This document shows positions 41,107-51,015 of a stretch of 64,000 bases of DNA, one piece after another; positions within the stretch are counted from its first letter, which is position 1; each line of letters starts with the position of its first letter. A program made the position numbers and the translations under genes. Source of the stretch: an uncultured Ruminococcus sp. (GTDB lineage: Bacteria > Bacillota > Clostridia > Oscillospirales > Ruminococcaceae); NCBI GenBank assembly GCA_947627175.1, contig CANQVA010000001.1, forward strand, positions 124,001 through 188,000. Reading direction: 5' to 3'. The notes under the pieces were generated by a model. It had not been told where the DNA came from. It ran no database searches and was given only the letters and a program-made list of their open reading frames with translations.

Positions 41107-43491
41107 TTATATGCCTATGATTCTACATATTTCCATGTCAAGTTCTTCACCGAACAGAAACAGATTTTCGTCAACCGCCTTAGTGTTGAGAATGTCCTTT
41201 TTTTCCACGTTATGAATTTCCGCAACTGATTTTGCGGTATCCTGAATTTCAGACGGTGTGAAATAGCTGAATGCCAGTTTCATTGACGGCAGAATTTCAA
41301 GAAAATCATCATATTCCATTTCCGTTATAAGTTTATCAGTCATTTTCAGGAAAGAATCATCAGAGAGAATAATATCACGTGCAGTACAGAAAAGACCTTT
41401 CAAAAAGTCAGCACCTTTTTTCTTTATTTCAAGACTTCCCATAAGATAACCACGCATTGCCGTTTCAGCGTCCGTTCTTCTTGAAGAATCAATAGCATAC
41501 AAAAGACCCGACACTGCCCCATATACTGATGCTTCTTTATCATCTGCCCCTGCCATAGTTATTAAAGCCTGCTCAAATACAGGTAGTTCAGATGTAAGAA
41601 TATTTCCTGCAATGCCGTACATACTTTTCATAATTGAAATAAGTTCGTCTGCACGTTCAGATGCAACATTCACCATTGACGGCAATGAAATTATCAGCTT
41701 TTCAAAGCACTGTCTTATATAATCAAGCGATGATATATCGGAAAAACCATAAAGTTCTTGTAAACTGTAAAGCGTTTCAAAATAACGCAGACCGTTTCCG
41801 ACTGAAAAGAAATCACCGTCCGCTGTAAGAATTTCGTCTATAAGGTCAAGCTCCGTTTTTTTAAGAGTAATTCCCATAAGGAAACAGTCAACAGCAACTT
41901 GTGCGGCAGATGAACAACGCATTTCGTCACGGAGTTTTTTAACTGCTGTTGTACTGCACGCTTCTTCAATTGTGAAACCGTCTGTTGTGTGGTCAATAAG
42001 AGTTGCATCAACATCGGGAGTTCTCCTGTAACGCCATTCTTCACGCACACGGCTTCTTCCCTTGTTATTATGAAGGTCAGGGCCTTTTTTCATTTGTGCA
42101 AATCCTGTTTCAAGAAATTCCATTCTATGCAAAAAACGGCTTACTTCCATATCTTTCTGTTTAGTGAAAATTGATAATTCAATATCATTCGGCATAACGT
42201 CTTTTATTTTAAGGCGGAATTTATTGCTCTGTTCCTCAAAATCCGTTATAAGAGGAGGGACATGGTTTTTGTCGCCTATAAATCCGACATCTTTTCCGGT
42301 TGCAAGCTGTCTGAGAATATCAAGAGGCAAAGAAGATGAAACAGTTTTTTCACCCTTTATAAAAGTACTTGTAACACCGTCAAAAAGTTCATACATTCCG
42401 CATTCCCTTGAACCTCTTAAAGCTGAAAGACCGTCCATAAGAGTTTTTGCTGAAGAAACATCTGCAATAGAAACGGGAATATCTTTCTTATTTGTCTGTT
42501 TTGCAGTACGCACAAGCAAGTCAAGAGTAAGATTATTATAGACATTTTCAGGAGAATCATTTTTAAGAAGATTATTTATTATTGTATCGTAGAAATACGG
42601 AAAACTCATTCCTGAAGAATAACCGTGAAGTGCGTCGGCTGATTCATAAGAATAAGCCATAGGATAACAGCCATGAAGATTTTCGGGAATTTTACGGATT
42701 TTAGTCGGTTTTATCTTTCCGCCTTTAATAAGACTGTAAATTCCGAGACTGTGAAAACCTCCCGTAACAACAAGAACTTTTTCATATTTCTGCATAGTTT
42801 CCGTGATACGCTGTGCCATATGATTTTCACGTGCGAATGTACCGTCCGTTTTCATTTCCTCTTCTGAAGTTTCAAGACGTGTTATTATACAGTAAGTATG
42901 GAGTTGTTTCACGAATTTTTCAGGAGTAAGAAAAATTCCGGCTATCTCAAAATATTTTTCCCAAAATTCGTCGAAGTTGCGGACATTTGTTTCTTTACAG
43001 ATTTTTTCATAGAATTTACTTTGTGCAAGATATGAATCGTCTGCATAGCTGTGTTTTTCGGTATTTTTACGCAAGCCTTTCTGTTCTGCCGTATTTATGA
43101 GTATGTCACAATACGGCAGGTCAATGAACTCCGCAGGAATATCAAGCATTTTCGCCTGTTTCATTGCGTTATATTCAGGTGACGAATAAAGAAAAGGATA
43201 ATAACATTTATAATCTTCCGCACTTTCGTTGACAAGTTTTTTACTGTCTTTGTAATAATAGTAAACCGCCGCAGGCAATTTTGTATTGTTATCTGTAAGA
43301 ACTGATATAAGACTGTTTGCGTTTTCAGGGCCTTCAATGAGAATTATATCGGGTTTATATTCATTTATCGTTCTTATAAGCTGATATGAACAAGCCGGGC
43401 TATGATGACGTACCGGAAAAAGCAAAAGTTTTTCCGATAAGTCAAAAGGAATCATTTCAGCAATTTCGCTGTTTCCGAGTATTTTTTCCAT
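41107..43491 (-). CDS. DUF5682 family protein of a MoxR-VWA operon
   Basis: 794 residues. The start FPVRHHSPACSYQL (His29, His30) followed by KPDIILIEGPENA (Glu53) is the mark of DUF5682. Further on are RENHMAQRI (about 221-229) and VVTGGFHSLGI (His247). These recall the TraB/EreA/ChaN superfamily, whose members are metal-dependent hydrolases or peptidase-like; this link is my inference from motifs. The C-terminal 400 residues are helical with no known motif. It overlaps the MoxR gene by 40 bp. Family members sit with MoxR ATPase, VWA and SWIM genes in many bacteria. Function unknown. Confidence 0.85.
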   Translation of the reverse strand: MEKILGNSEIAEMIPFDLSEKLLLFPVRHHSPACSYQLIRTINEYKPDIILIEGPENANSLISVLTDNNTKLPAAVYYYYKDSKKLVNESAEDYKCYYPFLYSSPEYNAMKQAKMLDIPAEFIDLPYCDILINTAEQKGLRKNTEKHSYADDSYLAQSKFYEKICKETNVRNFDEFWEKYFEIAGIFLTPEKFVKQLHTYCIITRLETSEEEMKTDGTFARENHMAQRITETMQKYEKVLVVTGGFHSLGIYSLIKGGKIKPTKIRKIPENLHGCYPMAYSYESADALHGYSSGMSFPYFYDTIINNLLKNDSPENVYNNLTLDLLVRTAKQTNKKDIPVSIADVSSAKTLMDGLSALRGSRECGMYELFDGVTSTFIKGEKTVSSSLPLDILRQLATGKDVGFIGDKNHVPPLITDFEEQSNKFRLKIKDVMPNDIELSIFTKQKDMEVSRFLHRMEFLETGFAQMKKGPDLHNNKGRSRVREEWRYRRTPDVDATLIDHTTDGFTIEEACSTTAVKKLRDEMRCSSAAQVAVDCFLMGITLKKTELDLIDEILTADGDFFSVGNGLRYFETLYSLQELYGFSDISSLDYIRQCFEKLIISLPSMVNVASERADELISIMKSMYGIAGNILTSELPVFEQALITMAGADDKEASVYGAVSGLLYAIDSSRRTDAETAMRGYLMGSLEIKKKGADFLKGLFCTARDIILSDDSFLKMTDKLITEMEYDDFLEILPSMKLAFSYFTPSEIQDTAKSVAEIHNVEKKDILNTKAVDENLFLFGEELDMEICRIIGI

Positions 43492-44555
43492 AATCCACCA
43501 ACTTTACCTTTTTCTTTTACTGCTGTACGGAAATAGCCTTTAAGTTTTTCGAGGTCGTCCTTGTTTTCTTTGCAGACCGCACCGAGAAGATTTTCAGTCA
43601 TAACGTTAAGGTCAACTTTTCCGTCGCCATAATACCAGGCATGACTTATAGTCTGATAGTAAACAGAAACTGCCTCCGCTGTACTCATAACGGCAGATGG
43701 TTTGTCAATGCGTGTTCCTTTGTCTGTAACGCCTTCACGGAGTTCATGATATGTAACAGCAAGAAGTTCAGCCGCATCAGTATCAACAGGCATATCAATA
43801 TGACCTGCTTCTGCAAGGTTCTGAGCCTCACGTATAATAATTTGCTTTTCAAGTCTTACATCTTTTACAGGTTCAACCGTTTCAAAATTAAAACGCCTTT
43901 TCAATGCTCCTGACATTTCATTTACGCCTTTGTCACGTGTATTTGCCGTGCCGATTATATTGAATCCGGGACGGGCAAAAACAAGACCTTCATCACCAAG
44001 TTCGGGGATATTAAGTATCTGGTCACTCATAACTGAAATAAGGCTGTCCTGAATTTCGGCAGGTGTACGTGTTATTTCCTCAAAACGTGCGAAAATTCCC
44101 TTTTCCATTCCGACAAGAAGAGGTGACGGAACGAGAGCCTCACGGCACGGACCTTTTGAAAGCAGAAGTGCATAATTCCAACTGTATTTTATCATATCTT
44201 CCGTTGTGCCTGCCGTTCCCTGAACGGTATTTGTACTTGAACCACAGCAGGCAGCTGAAAGAAGTTCTGAAAGCATTGTTTTAGCCGTTCCGGGTTCGCC
44301 TACAAGCATAAGCCCACGGTTTCCGGCAAGTGTTATTATACACCTTTCAACAAGTGCGTCGTTACCGTAGAATTTTCTTGAAATCTCAACATTTCCGCTG
44401 TCAGTCTTTACTTTTCCGCCGAGAATGAAAGTTCTTACAGCTTTAGGGGAGAGTTTCCAGTTTTCAGGGCGTTTTCCGTTGTCATACTTTGCAAGCAGTT
44501 CAAGTTCATCTGCATATCGAACTTCAACAGGCGGTTTAATTAAATTCTTTTCCAT
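43452..44555 (-). CDS. MoxR-type AAA+ ATPase
   Basis: 367 residues. Walker A GEPGTAKT (86-93), Walker B region IFARFEEITRTP (154-165) and sensor 1 IGTANTRDKG. The NEMSGALKRRFNFET box with the arginine finger is typical of MoxR. These ATPases work as chaperones that load or remodel a partner, usually a VWA protein, and such a protein is encoded three genes upstream in the same operon. The start at 44555 is chosen because AAAGGA lies ten bases ahead; the longer ATG at 44573 overlaps the DUF4132 stop. Confidence 0.93.
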   Translation of the reverse strand: MEKNLIKPPVEVRYADELELLAKYDNGKRPENWKLSPKAVRTFILGGKVKTDSGNVEISRKFYGNDALVERCIITLAGNRGLMLVGEPGTAKTMLSELLSAACCGSSTNTVQGTAGTTEDMIKYSWNYALLLSKGPCREALVPSPLLVGMEKGIFARFEEITRTPAEIQDSLISVMSDQILNIPELGDEGLVFARPGFNIIGTANTRDKGVNEMSGALKRRFNFETVEPVKDVRLEKQIIIREAQNLAEAGHIDMPVDTDAAELLAVTYHELREGVTDKGTRIDKPSAVMSTAEAVSVYYQTISHAWYYGDGKVDLNVMTENLLGAVCKENKDDLEKLKGYFRTAVKEKGKVGGLWKKYSETAKLLK

Positions 44556-44572
44556 TTTATAATATCCTTTCA

Positions 44573-47500
44573 TTATTTTTCGTCAGTTCCCGCAACCATA
44601 GTCAACTGCATTATTATTTCACTGAAATATCGTGGGTTTACATCTTTGATTTTTATTTTATGCCTTTCTGTCTGACCGTCATAGAAAAACAAATCTCCGA
44701 GAGTCATCATTTCATTCTGCATAAAATCAATGCACATTCCGCTGAACTCTATTTCCGTGCTGTAAGATTCTGAAACAGTAATTTCATCATTATGTACAAA
44801 TTCCATAAAGTAACCTCCGTCCTGCGGGGTACCTGCTTCCCAGCCGAGTTTTGTTAATTTGCCCCTGAGAGTATAGTCACTTACTTCCTTTCCGTCAAAA
44901 CGTGATATATAATCCTGTTTAAGTTCTGATTCGTCGGGTTTATAGAACGGTCTGCCGAGTTGACTGAACGGCTGAATTATTTCATAGTCTGAAAGCTGTT
45001 CAGCCCACAAATTACGCTGTTCGTCGGTGAGTTCAATCGAATGCACAAGTCCTATTTCAGCATTTTCGGGAATTTCAAATTCATCTTCATCAATATTTGT
45101 AAAACTTCCGTCGTCCATATATCTGAAACTTTCTTTAAGCTGTCCGTTCTCATAAATACCCCATATAAGACCGATTGCAAAACAGTGCATAACGGGATTC
45201 TTTACAAAAAGATTCTTCCATGCGTCATCCGTCCACTTTCTGTCGCACATAAGAACATATTCAAGACGGCTTTTCTGATTTTCAATAACTGTCTTTATTT
45301 GCTTTTTCATTGTCTTGAAATCATTGTACGACTTTTCAGCAATTTCTTTTTCATCGTTCACACCGGGTTTAGGCATATTTTTTACCTTTTTATCGCCGTT
45401 GTAAATCTCTAATTCAAGTGAAGGAGTAAGATAAACATTAAATTTCCTTTTGCCGTAATCAAAAACACGACACATATTTTCATCAAAATTCATGTCGGGA
45501 ACGATTCTGTCACCAAGTTCCTCTTTTGTTATTCCGAGTTCCTTTGAGGCTATTTCTAAAGCGTGATTTGCGGCACTGCGTACCTGTCTGTGCTTGAATT
45601 TGCGTGCTATGCTGTCAACGTTCATAAGAGCATCAGAACTACCGTTGACCGCCATTGCATAAACCGCTTCAGAGGCTATCGCACCCCTTGAATGTTCTGA
45701 CCATTCTTTTATATAATACATGAGATTTTTTATAGTATCATAACCGCCATGAACTCCGCAGAACCAAAGCACCCACTTTGTTTTTGCAGCCGCACCTTTT
45801 TCAATCCAACGACTTAAAACATCAAGTGTAAAAATGCCCAGTTCGTCAGGGTTTATTTTATCAGCAAATTCAAGGGCTGTTTTGCTTACTGAAACTGAAG
45901 ACATTTCCGAATAGATTATAAGCAGTGCTTTCAGATAATCTTCAGGAACTTCACCGCCGTCCTTGAAATGTACAGTTTTATAAGGCTGTTCAAAAAGCCA
46001 TGCGACTTTTTTAGACTTCATGCCCTTTACAAGCCCTGAAACAATATCAACTTTTCCTGAATCATTTCCGCTTATTTCCGAAACGACGTTCATGCCGAGA
46101 AGTATTGCCATTTTTTCCTTGACTTTTTCGGACTTTTCCTTTGCAAAAGCCTTTTCAAGTTCTTCACGGTAACTGTTGATATTTTTATTCTTTTCAATTG
46201 CCGACAAAGCAATTTCACGCATACCTACCTTTTTAGACTGCAAAAGCTGAATAATATCATCTTTCCAGTTTTTAGAGGAAATAACGTCTGTCAACACACG
46301 CTGTATCACTTTGCTTGTGTCACCAGCAATTGCAAGAATCTCTGATTTATATTTATCTGCATCTGCTGTTGCAAGACCTGATATATATATCCATCTTGAA
46401 TTTACGTTCATTCCTTTAATGTCAACATCTGCAAATATATCAGCGTATTCTGCAACGGCATTTGCAATATTCAACATAACTTCGTCTTTTCTTTCCCAAA
46501 TACTGTCAACATATTCTCCGAGTGTTTCAAGGATTATATTTACAGGAACATTCTGTTCTTTCAGAATATCTATAAAAGTTTTTTCATTTTCTCTTATATC
46601 AAAATTTGCATAAAACTTCTGTGAGTAATAACTACCGGAAATTGCTATCAGTGTAACAACACGTTTCATAAAGTCATCAAAACCGTAAACTACGCTGTAA
46701 TTACTTCTTTCACCGGGGCAGGATATTCTTTCATTGGAACCAAAAAGCGGGATAATATCGTTTATATCTCCATTTCCCATAAGATAATTACGCACTTCAT
46801 CACTGCATTTGAAGAAACCGCTTAAAACTTTTGAAATACGCTTCTTTGCTTTTTCCTGAATACGGTCTTCCTTTGTTTTACAGCCGGGATAATCTGCATT
46901 CGGATTTGCCTTTAACAAAATATCTTTCATTTCCTTTGCTTTAAGAATATCTTGGCGTAATTCCATTGCCTTTATATATTCATCAGTATACTTTAAAGCA
47001 AGTTTGCCGAGACTTTTTTTGACATAATCATTATATATATATCTGTCAACAAGATAAGCTATATATGAAGAATCTATTTCGTTCGGATTTTCGGCAATCA
47101 TGTCAAGAACTCTGTCAGGATACGGCATATATTTTATGGCATATTCCGCAACCTGAGTCACTCCGGCTTTTCTTGAAGCATAATCAAAATATTTACGGCA
47201 TTTGTCCGAAAAATAAGCTCCCTCCCCTGCTGCATTTATAATTGCTAAATCATAAGAAATTCTGTCAGTAAGTTTATGAACGTATTCAAGAGATTTTTCA
47301 ACAATAGGGTCAGTTTTTGTCTTTGAAATTAGTTTTTCTATTACTCCTTTCTTTTCCGGTATGGGGCATTGATTTAAAGCATATGCACAAAGCTGTGCAA
47401 CTATAGCAGGGTCGTCGTTTACAAACTCAACAGCATCAATGCAGGTCTGAGGAGATTTTATTTTATATTTTGAGTTAACATAATATCTTCCCGAAAAACC

Positions 47501-47926
47501 TGCATCAAATATTGCAAAAACACAAGCTTCTGCTTTTTCTCCGAATCTTGAAGAAAAAATTTTAACAAATTTTTCCTCATATTTCTTAAATTCACCACCA
47601 TAAAATCCTACAGAATCAAACATAAATATATATGCATCAGAACCATAAACAGCTTGTGAAAGCAGTATATAACGCTCAAAAAGTTCCTCATTTCTTGACG
47701 AAAGTATTTCACGCTTTACAGCTTTTTCAAGCTGGTCACGTATTTTCCAATCCACACTGTTTATAAGTTTGTGCTTTGGTATTTTGTCAAGCAAAGCGTT
47801 GTTTCTGTCCTTTGATGTGTTGAGATACTCAACAGCAATTTGAATAGTTTCCTGGCTTATGCCGAAAGCATTCATAGCTTCGGAAAGTTTCGGAAAATCA
47901 GTTGTGTTTCCGTTTGAATAAAGCAT
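44573..47926 (-). CDS. Very large DUF4132-domain protein
   Basis: 1117 residues. The C-terminal part (about 850-1117) is a DUF4132 domain: LTDEQRNLWAEQLSDYEIIQPFSQLGRP, LTKLGWEAGTPQDGGYF, and the end FSEIIMQLTMVAG. The first 800 residues are helical, with HEAT-like pairs of helices (for example KVGMREIALSAIEKNKNINSYREELEKAFAKEKSEKVKEKMA), so a large solenoid is likely. No catalytic motif is seen. No WGR domain at the N-terminus, which some relatives have. It lies in the middle of the operon, 1 bp after the SWIM gene. It could be the substrate or scaffold for the MoxR ATPase. Confidence 0.85.
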   Translation of the reverse strand: MLYSNGNTTDFPKLSEAMNAFGISQETIQIAVEYLNTSKDRNNALLDKIPKHKLINSVDWKIRDQLEKAVKREILSSRNEELFERYILLSQAVYGSDAYIFMFDSVGFYGGEFKKYEEKFVKIFSSRFGEKAEACVFAIFDAGFSGRYYVNSKYKIKSPQTCIDAVEFVNDDPAIVAQLCAYALNQCPIPEKKGVIEKLISKTKTDPIVEKSLEYVHKLTDRISYDLAIINAAGEGAYFSDKCRKYFDYASRKAGVTQVAEYAIKYMPYPDRVLDMIAENPNEIDSSYIAYLVDRYIYNDYVKKSLGKLALKYTDEYIKAMELRQDILKAKEMKDILLKANPNADYPGCKTKEDRIQEKAKKRISKVLSGFFKCSDEVRNYLMGNGDINDIIPLFGSNERISCPGERSNYSVVYGFDDFMKRVVTLIAISGSYYSQKFYANFDIRENEKTFIDILKEQNVPVNIILETLGEYVDSIWERKDEVMLNIANAVAEYADIFADVDIKGMNVNSRWIYISGLATADADKYKSEILAIAGDTSKVIQRVLTDVISSKNWKDDIIQLLQSKKVGMREIALSAIEKNKNINSYREELEKAFAKEKSEKVKEKMAILLGMNVVSEISGNDSGKVDIVSGLVKGMKSKKVAWLFEQPYKTVHFKDGGEVPEDYLKALLIIYSEMSSVSVSKTALEFADKINPDELGIFTLDVLSRWIEKGAAAKTKWVLWFCGVHGGYDTIKNLMYYIKEWSEHSRGAIASEAVYAMAVNGSSDALMNVDSIARKFKHRQVRSAANHALEIASKELGITKEELGDRIVPDMNFDENMCRVFDYGKRKFNVYLTPSLELEIYNGDKKVKNMPKPGVNDEKEIAEKSYNDFKTMKKQIKTVIENQKSRLEYVLMCDRKWTDDAWKNLFVKNPVMHCFAIGLIWGIYENGQLKESFRYMDDGSFTNIDEDEFEIPENAEIGLVHSIELTDEQRNLWAEQLSDYEIIQPFSQLGRPFYKPDESELKQDYISRFDGKEVSDYTLRGKLTKLGWEAGTPQDGGYFMEFVHNDEITVSESYSTEIEFSGMCIDFMQNEMMTLGDLFFYDGQTERHKIKIKDVNPRYFSEIIMQLTMVAGTDEK

Positions 47927-47927
47927 T

Positions 47928-49694
47928 TTATTTACTTCCTTTCATATTATATAATGATGTGATAATTTCAAGACGTTTTTTACCCTGACGGATATATTCG
48001 TCTATTTCACGCATTTTAAAGAGAATGTCCGTGCTGTTGCCGTCGATACTGTGACGATACGATGACGCACACTGCATAAATTCTCCTATAAGCCTGCTAA
48101 GCCCTTTTAAACCATAGTTGAAAGCAATATTTTCCAGTTTATGGTCATTTTTTATATCTGCCTGTAGTCCCCCACGAACAGTAACACATATCATGTCATT
48201 TACTTCGGAAAAAAGGGAAAGTATTCTGTCCGCATAGACTGCCGAAACATCAATATTTTCATACTTTTCGGGAAGTTCGTACTCTTCGGAAACGGGCGGT
48301 TTTATAAAGTCGTATATCTCTATCGGAAAAAGAGTAAGTTCCCCTTCATATATATATGCAGATGCAAGAAAGACATAGTTTTTATCCGGCTTTTCAAGCA
48401 TTTTTTCGCCTATACTTTCAAGCAGTTTTATAAAATTTTTCGTTTCCGAACGGTACTTCGCACGCACTGAAATGCTGTTTCCCTTTACGTCCTCAAGAAT
48501 AATTATATACTGCTGACTGTATTTGTCAAACATACTTTCAACACATTTTTCAGGCTGTACAAAACAGAGTTTTTCAAGTTCGTTTTCGGGGTTTTTTTCA
48601 GAAATTTCTATAGCAAGTTTTCTGAAATCCGTATATATAATGTCACGTATTTCGTCGCAGTCAAGAACGGCTTTACAAACTGATAAAATCTGTGTTTCCT
48701 GTGAAGATGATAATTTACCTCCGCTTATTTTAGCATTTGCAAGTTTCATTTCATGGTGCATCATATCTTTCATTGGTGAATCCATGCCCCAGGGATAAGT
48801 TACACCTCTGAAATGCCTTTTTGTATCGTCATAAAAAACGGGTCTTAAATCTGACAATGACATAAAACGATGTTCCGCATAAACGTCCATATTCAGAAAA
48901 TAGTAAATCTCTCCTTCATATTCACTTCCTTTTATACTTCGCTGACCTATAGGCATAATGTCAAGTTTTCCGTTGTAGGCGGTGTACGTCTGACGGAAAG
49001 TTCCGAGTTGTTCCGTTTCAATACAGTCTGTTTCAAGAATTTCAAGAACAGCAATACATCTGCATAATTTTGCGGTAAAGTTCTCTATATTGAAAGATGC
49101 ACGCCTTGCTATACAGTCTGAAAGATTACTGCCTGTTTCCCTCAATGCACGTTCCGCATCTGCCATTTTCAGCGAATGACAACGAACGGCTGAAGCCTCA
49201 ATAACATCAGGTAAATTGTCAGGTATACGCACAAGACCGTATTTCAAGATACTTCCGAGAGTTTCAAGACACTGTTTAACGCATTTATGGATTTTTTCGG
49301 TATCACGTTCTGAAACTTGCTCTTTCTTTTTTTCTTCCTTTTTTTCATTGACTTCCGCAACGGGTTCAGGCTTTTCGGCAGGTGTTTCTTCCGGCACTGT
49401 TTCATGAATTTCCGCCGTAACGTCAAGAGTGATATTATTTTTAAGTATAAGTACAGCTCCGATTATATGACGGCATATTCCCCTTGCAACACAAGTACAT
49501 TTACTTTCGGTAAGCGGTACATTTATTGTACACGTTTCACCGCCTGTACGCACTGTTGCTGAATTTTCGCCCAAATCAAAATCAGGTTCCGCACCGTCAG
49601 TATCTTTACACGCACGCTTATATGTTCCCTTGTTTGAAAGACCGACAAGAAAATTTTCGTCTGCAAAAGCAAGGGCTTTTTTCAGTTCTTCCAA
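47928..49694 (-). CDS. SWIM zinc-finger protein
   Basis: 588 residues. The SWIM motif Cys66-x-Cys68-x5-Cys74-x-His76 (KCTCVARGICRH) is near the N-terminus. A Glu/Pro/Lys-rich linker follows (about 95-135), then a mostly helical 450-residue region without a known fold. SWIM fingers bind nucleic acid or protein. It begins at TTG (49694), preceded by AAAGGAGGT. The gap to DUF4132 is 1 bp. SWIM proteins of this kind travel with MoxR, VWA and DUF5682 genes across bacteria. Confidence 0.87.
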   Translation of the reverse strand: MEELKKALAFADENFLVGLSNKGTYKRACKDTDGAEPDFDLGENSATVRTGGETCTINVPLTESKCTCVARGICRHIIGAVLILKNNITLDVTAEIHETVPEETPAEKPEPVAEVNEKKEEKKKEQVSERDTEKIHKCVKQCLETLGSILKYGLVRIPDNLPDVIEASAVRCHSLKMADAERALRETGSNLSDCIARRASFNIENFTAKLCRCIAVLEILETDCIETEQLGTFRQTYTAYNGKLDIMPIGQRSIKGSEYEGEIYYFLNMDVYAEHRFMSLSDLRPVFYDDTKRHFRGVTYPWGMDSPMKDMMHHEMKLANAKISGGKLSSSQETQILSVCKAVLDCDEIRDIIYTDFRKLAIEISEKNPENELEKLCFVQPEKCVESMFDKYSQQYIIILEDVKGNSISVRAKYRSETKNFIKLLESIGEKMLEKPDKNYVFLASAYIYEGELTLFPIEIYDFIKPPVSEEYELPEKYENIDVSAVYADRILSLFSEVNDMICVTVRGGLQADIKNDHKLENIAFNYGLKGLSRLIGEFMQCASSYRHSIDGNSTDILFKMREIDEYIRQGKKRLEIITSLYNMKGSK

Positions 49695-49710
49695 AAATTT
49701 CGACCTCCTT

Positions 49711-50856
49711 TCATGAAAAAATTCTTCCTATGTAATTACCGAGTTGTTCGGGAGTCAACGCCCCTACAAACGCCCCCATATTTGCAAGTATCTGTCCGAG
49801 ATTTCTGTCATATGACGGGCGTGCCTCTTCGTCAAGTGCAGTAAGAAAATTAAGTTTAGCACCACTTTCAATAATATTTTTACTTATATTAAGCAGACGG
49901 CTTCTTGCTGCACCTTCATATAAATCAGTAACAACTATAACACAAGTATGCGACGGCGTTCCTATAAGGCTTTCACAATATCCCAATGCACTGCCTATGT
50001 CAGTACCTCCGCCAAGCTGTACACTCATTAGAACTTGTGCAGGGTCGTCCGCCTCGTCTGAAAGGTCAACAATACTTGTATCAAATATAATAAGCTTTAC
50101 TTCAGCAAAAGGAAGATTTGAAATAATCTGTGCCATTACTGCACTATATATTATTGAACCCGTCATTGAACCGCTTTCATCTATGGCAATAATTACATGC
50201 TTGTTATTATACCGTCTGACACGACTGCTGAAATATATATCTTTAAGCATAATCTGCTGACGTTCCACATCATAATTTTTAAGATTTCGGCGAATAGTCT
50301 TATTTATGTCAAGATTACGGGCAGAATGTACGGGACTTGAAGAATTTCTGTCTATTCTTCCAAGAACTGAACGACGTATATCGTTTTCAAGTTTCTTTCT
50401 TATATCGTCGGCAACTTGTTTTGCGATTTTTTTTGCCGTTTCAAGAACTTCACCTTTCATAAGGTGTTTAAGCTGTAAAACACTTTTAAGCAGGTTCATA
50501 TCAGGTTTCATTTGTTCAAGAACTTTTTTATCAGTAAGCAATTCTGTCATTTCAAATTCTTCGAGGGCGTGTTTTTCGAGGACTTCGGCTGTCTGATTAG
50601 GAAAAAGTGTCCGTACCTTTGTAATCCACTCTGCGGCTGTAAGAACAGTTTCGTCAAGACTGCCTGTCCTGTCATCTGAACGTACATCATCGCCTTGTGA
50701 CCTGCTGTAGAGATAGTCAAGCAATTGTTCCATATCATTGAATTTCTGTATTTCACGGCTTTCACCGCCGAATTGTAACTGTCTGTCGGAAAGACTTCCG
50801 AGAACAAGTCGCCAGCGGTTTATAGCAGTCTGTGAATAATTATCGGGAGTATTCAT
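49711..50856 (-). CDS. VWA (von Willebrand A, CoxE-like) protein
   Basis: 381 residues, first gene of the operon. The C-terminal VWA domain has an intact metal site: DESGS at 226-230, then IIFDTSIVDLS and LGGGTDIGSAL. The N-terminal half is helical and charged. VWA proteins of this type are partners of MoxR ATPases, and metal-dependent binding of a ligand protein is expected. It is cytoplasmic, with no signal or membrane helix. Ribosome site AAAGGAG; a 159-bp gap with a terminator separates it from the HD gene upstream. Confidence 0.92.
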   Translation of the reverse strand: MNTPDNYSQTAINRWRLVLGSLSDRQLQFGGESREIQKFNDMEQLLDYLYSRSQGDDVRSDDRTGSLDETVLTAAEWITKVRTLFPNQTAEVLEKHALEEFEMTELLTDKKVLEQMKPDMNLLKSVLQLKHLMKGEVLETAKKIAKQVADDIRKKLENDIRRSVLGRIDRNSSSPVHSARNLDINKTIRRNLKNYDVERQQIMLKDIYFSSRVRRYNNKHVIIAIDESGSMTGSIIYSAVMAQIISNLPFAEVKLIIFDTSIVDLSDEADDPAQVLMSVQLGGGTDIGSALGYCESLIGTPSHTCVIVVTDLYEGAARSRLLNISKNIIESGAKLNFLTALDEEARPSYDRNLGQILANMGAFVGALTPEQLGNYIGRIFS

Positions 50857-50973
50857 TTAATAAAAGTTTCTCCTTTCGGTGTATTATAAATAAGAAAAAA
50901 TATGAACGTTTATTCTATTTTTTTATTATATCATACTTTTTATTAAATTTCAATAATTTTTCAATAATTTTTC

Positions 50974-51012
50974 AAAAAAATAAAACTGCCGTCATAAAAC
51001 AGCAGTTTCATA
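50974..51012 (-). terminator. Terminator after the HD-domain gene
   Basis: AAACTGC (50983-50989) pairs with GCAGTTT (51002-51008); T-rich tail on the minus strand. It ends the HD unit ahead of the VWA operon promoter. Confidence 0.75.
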
Positions 51013-51015
51013 TTT

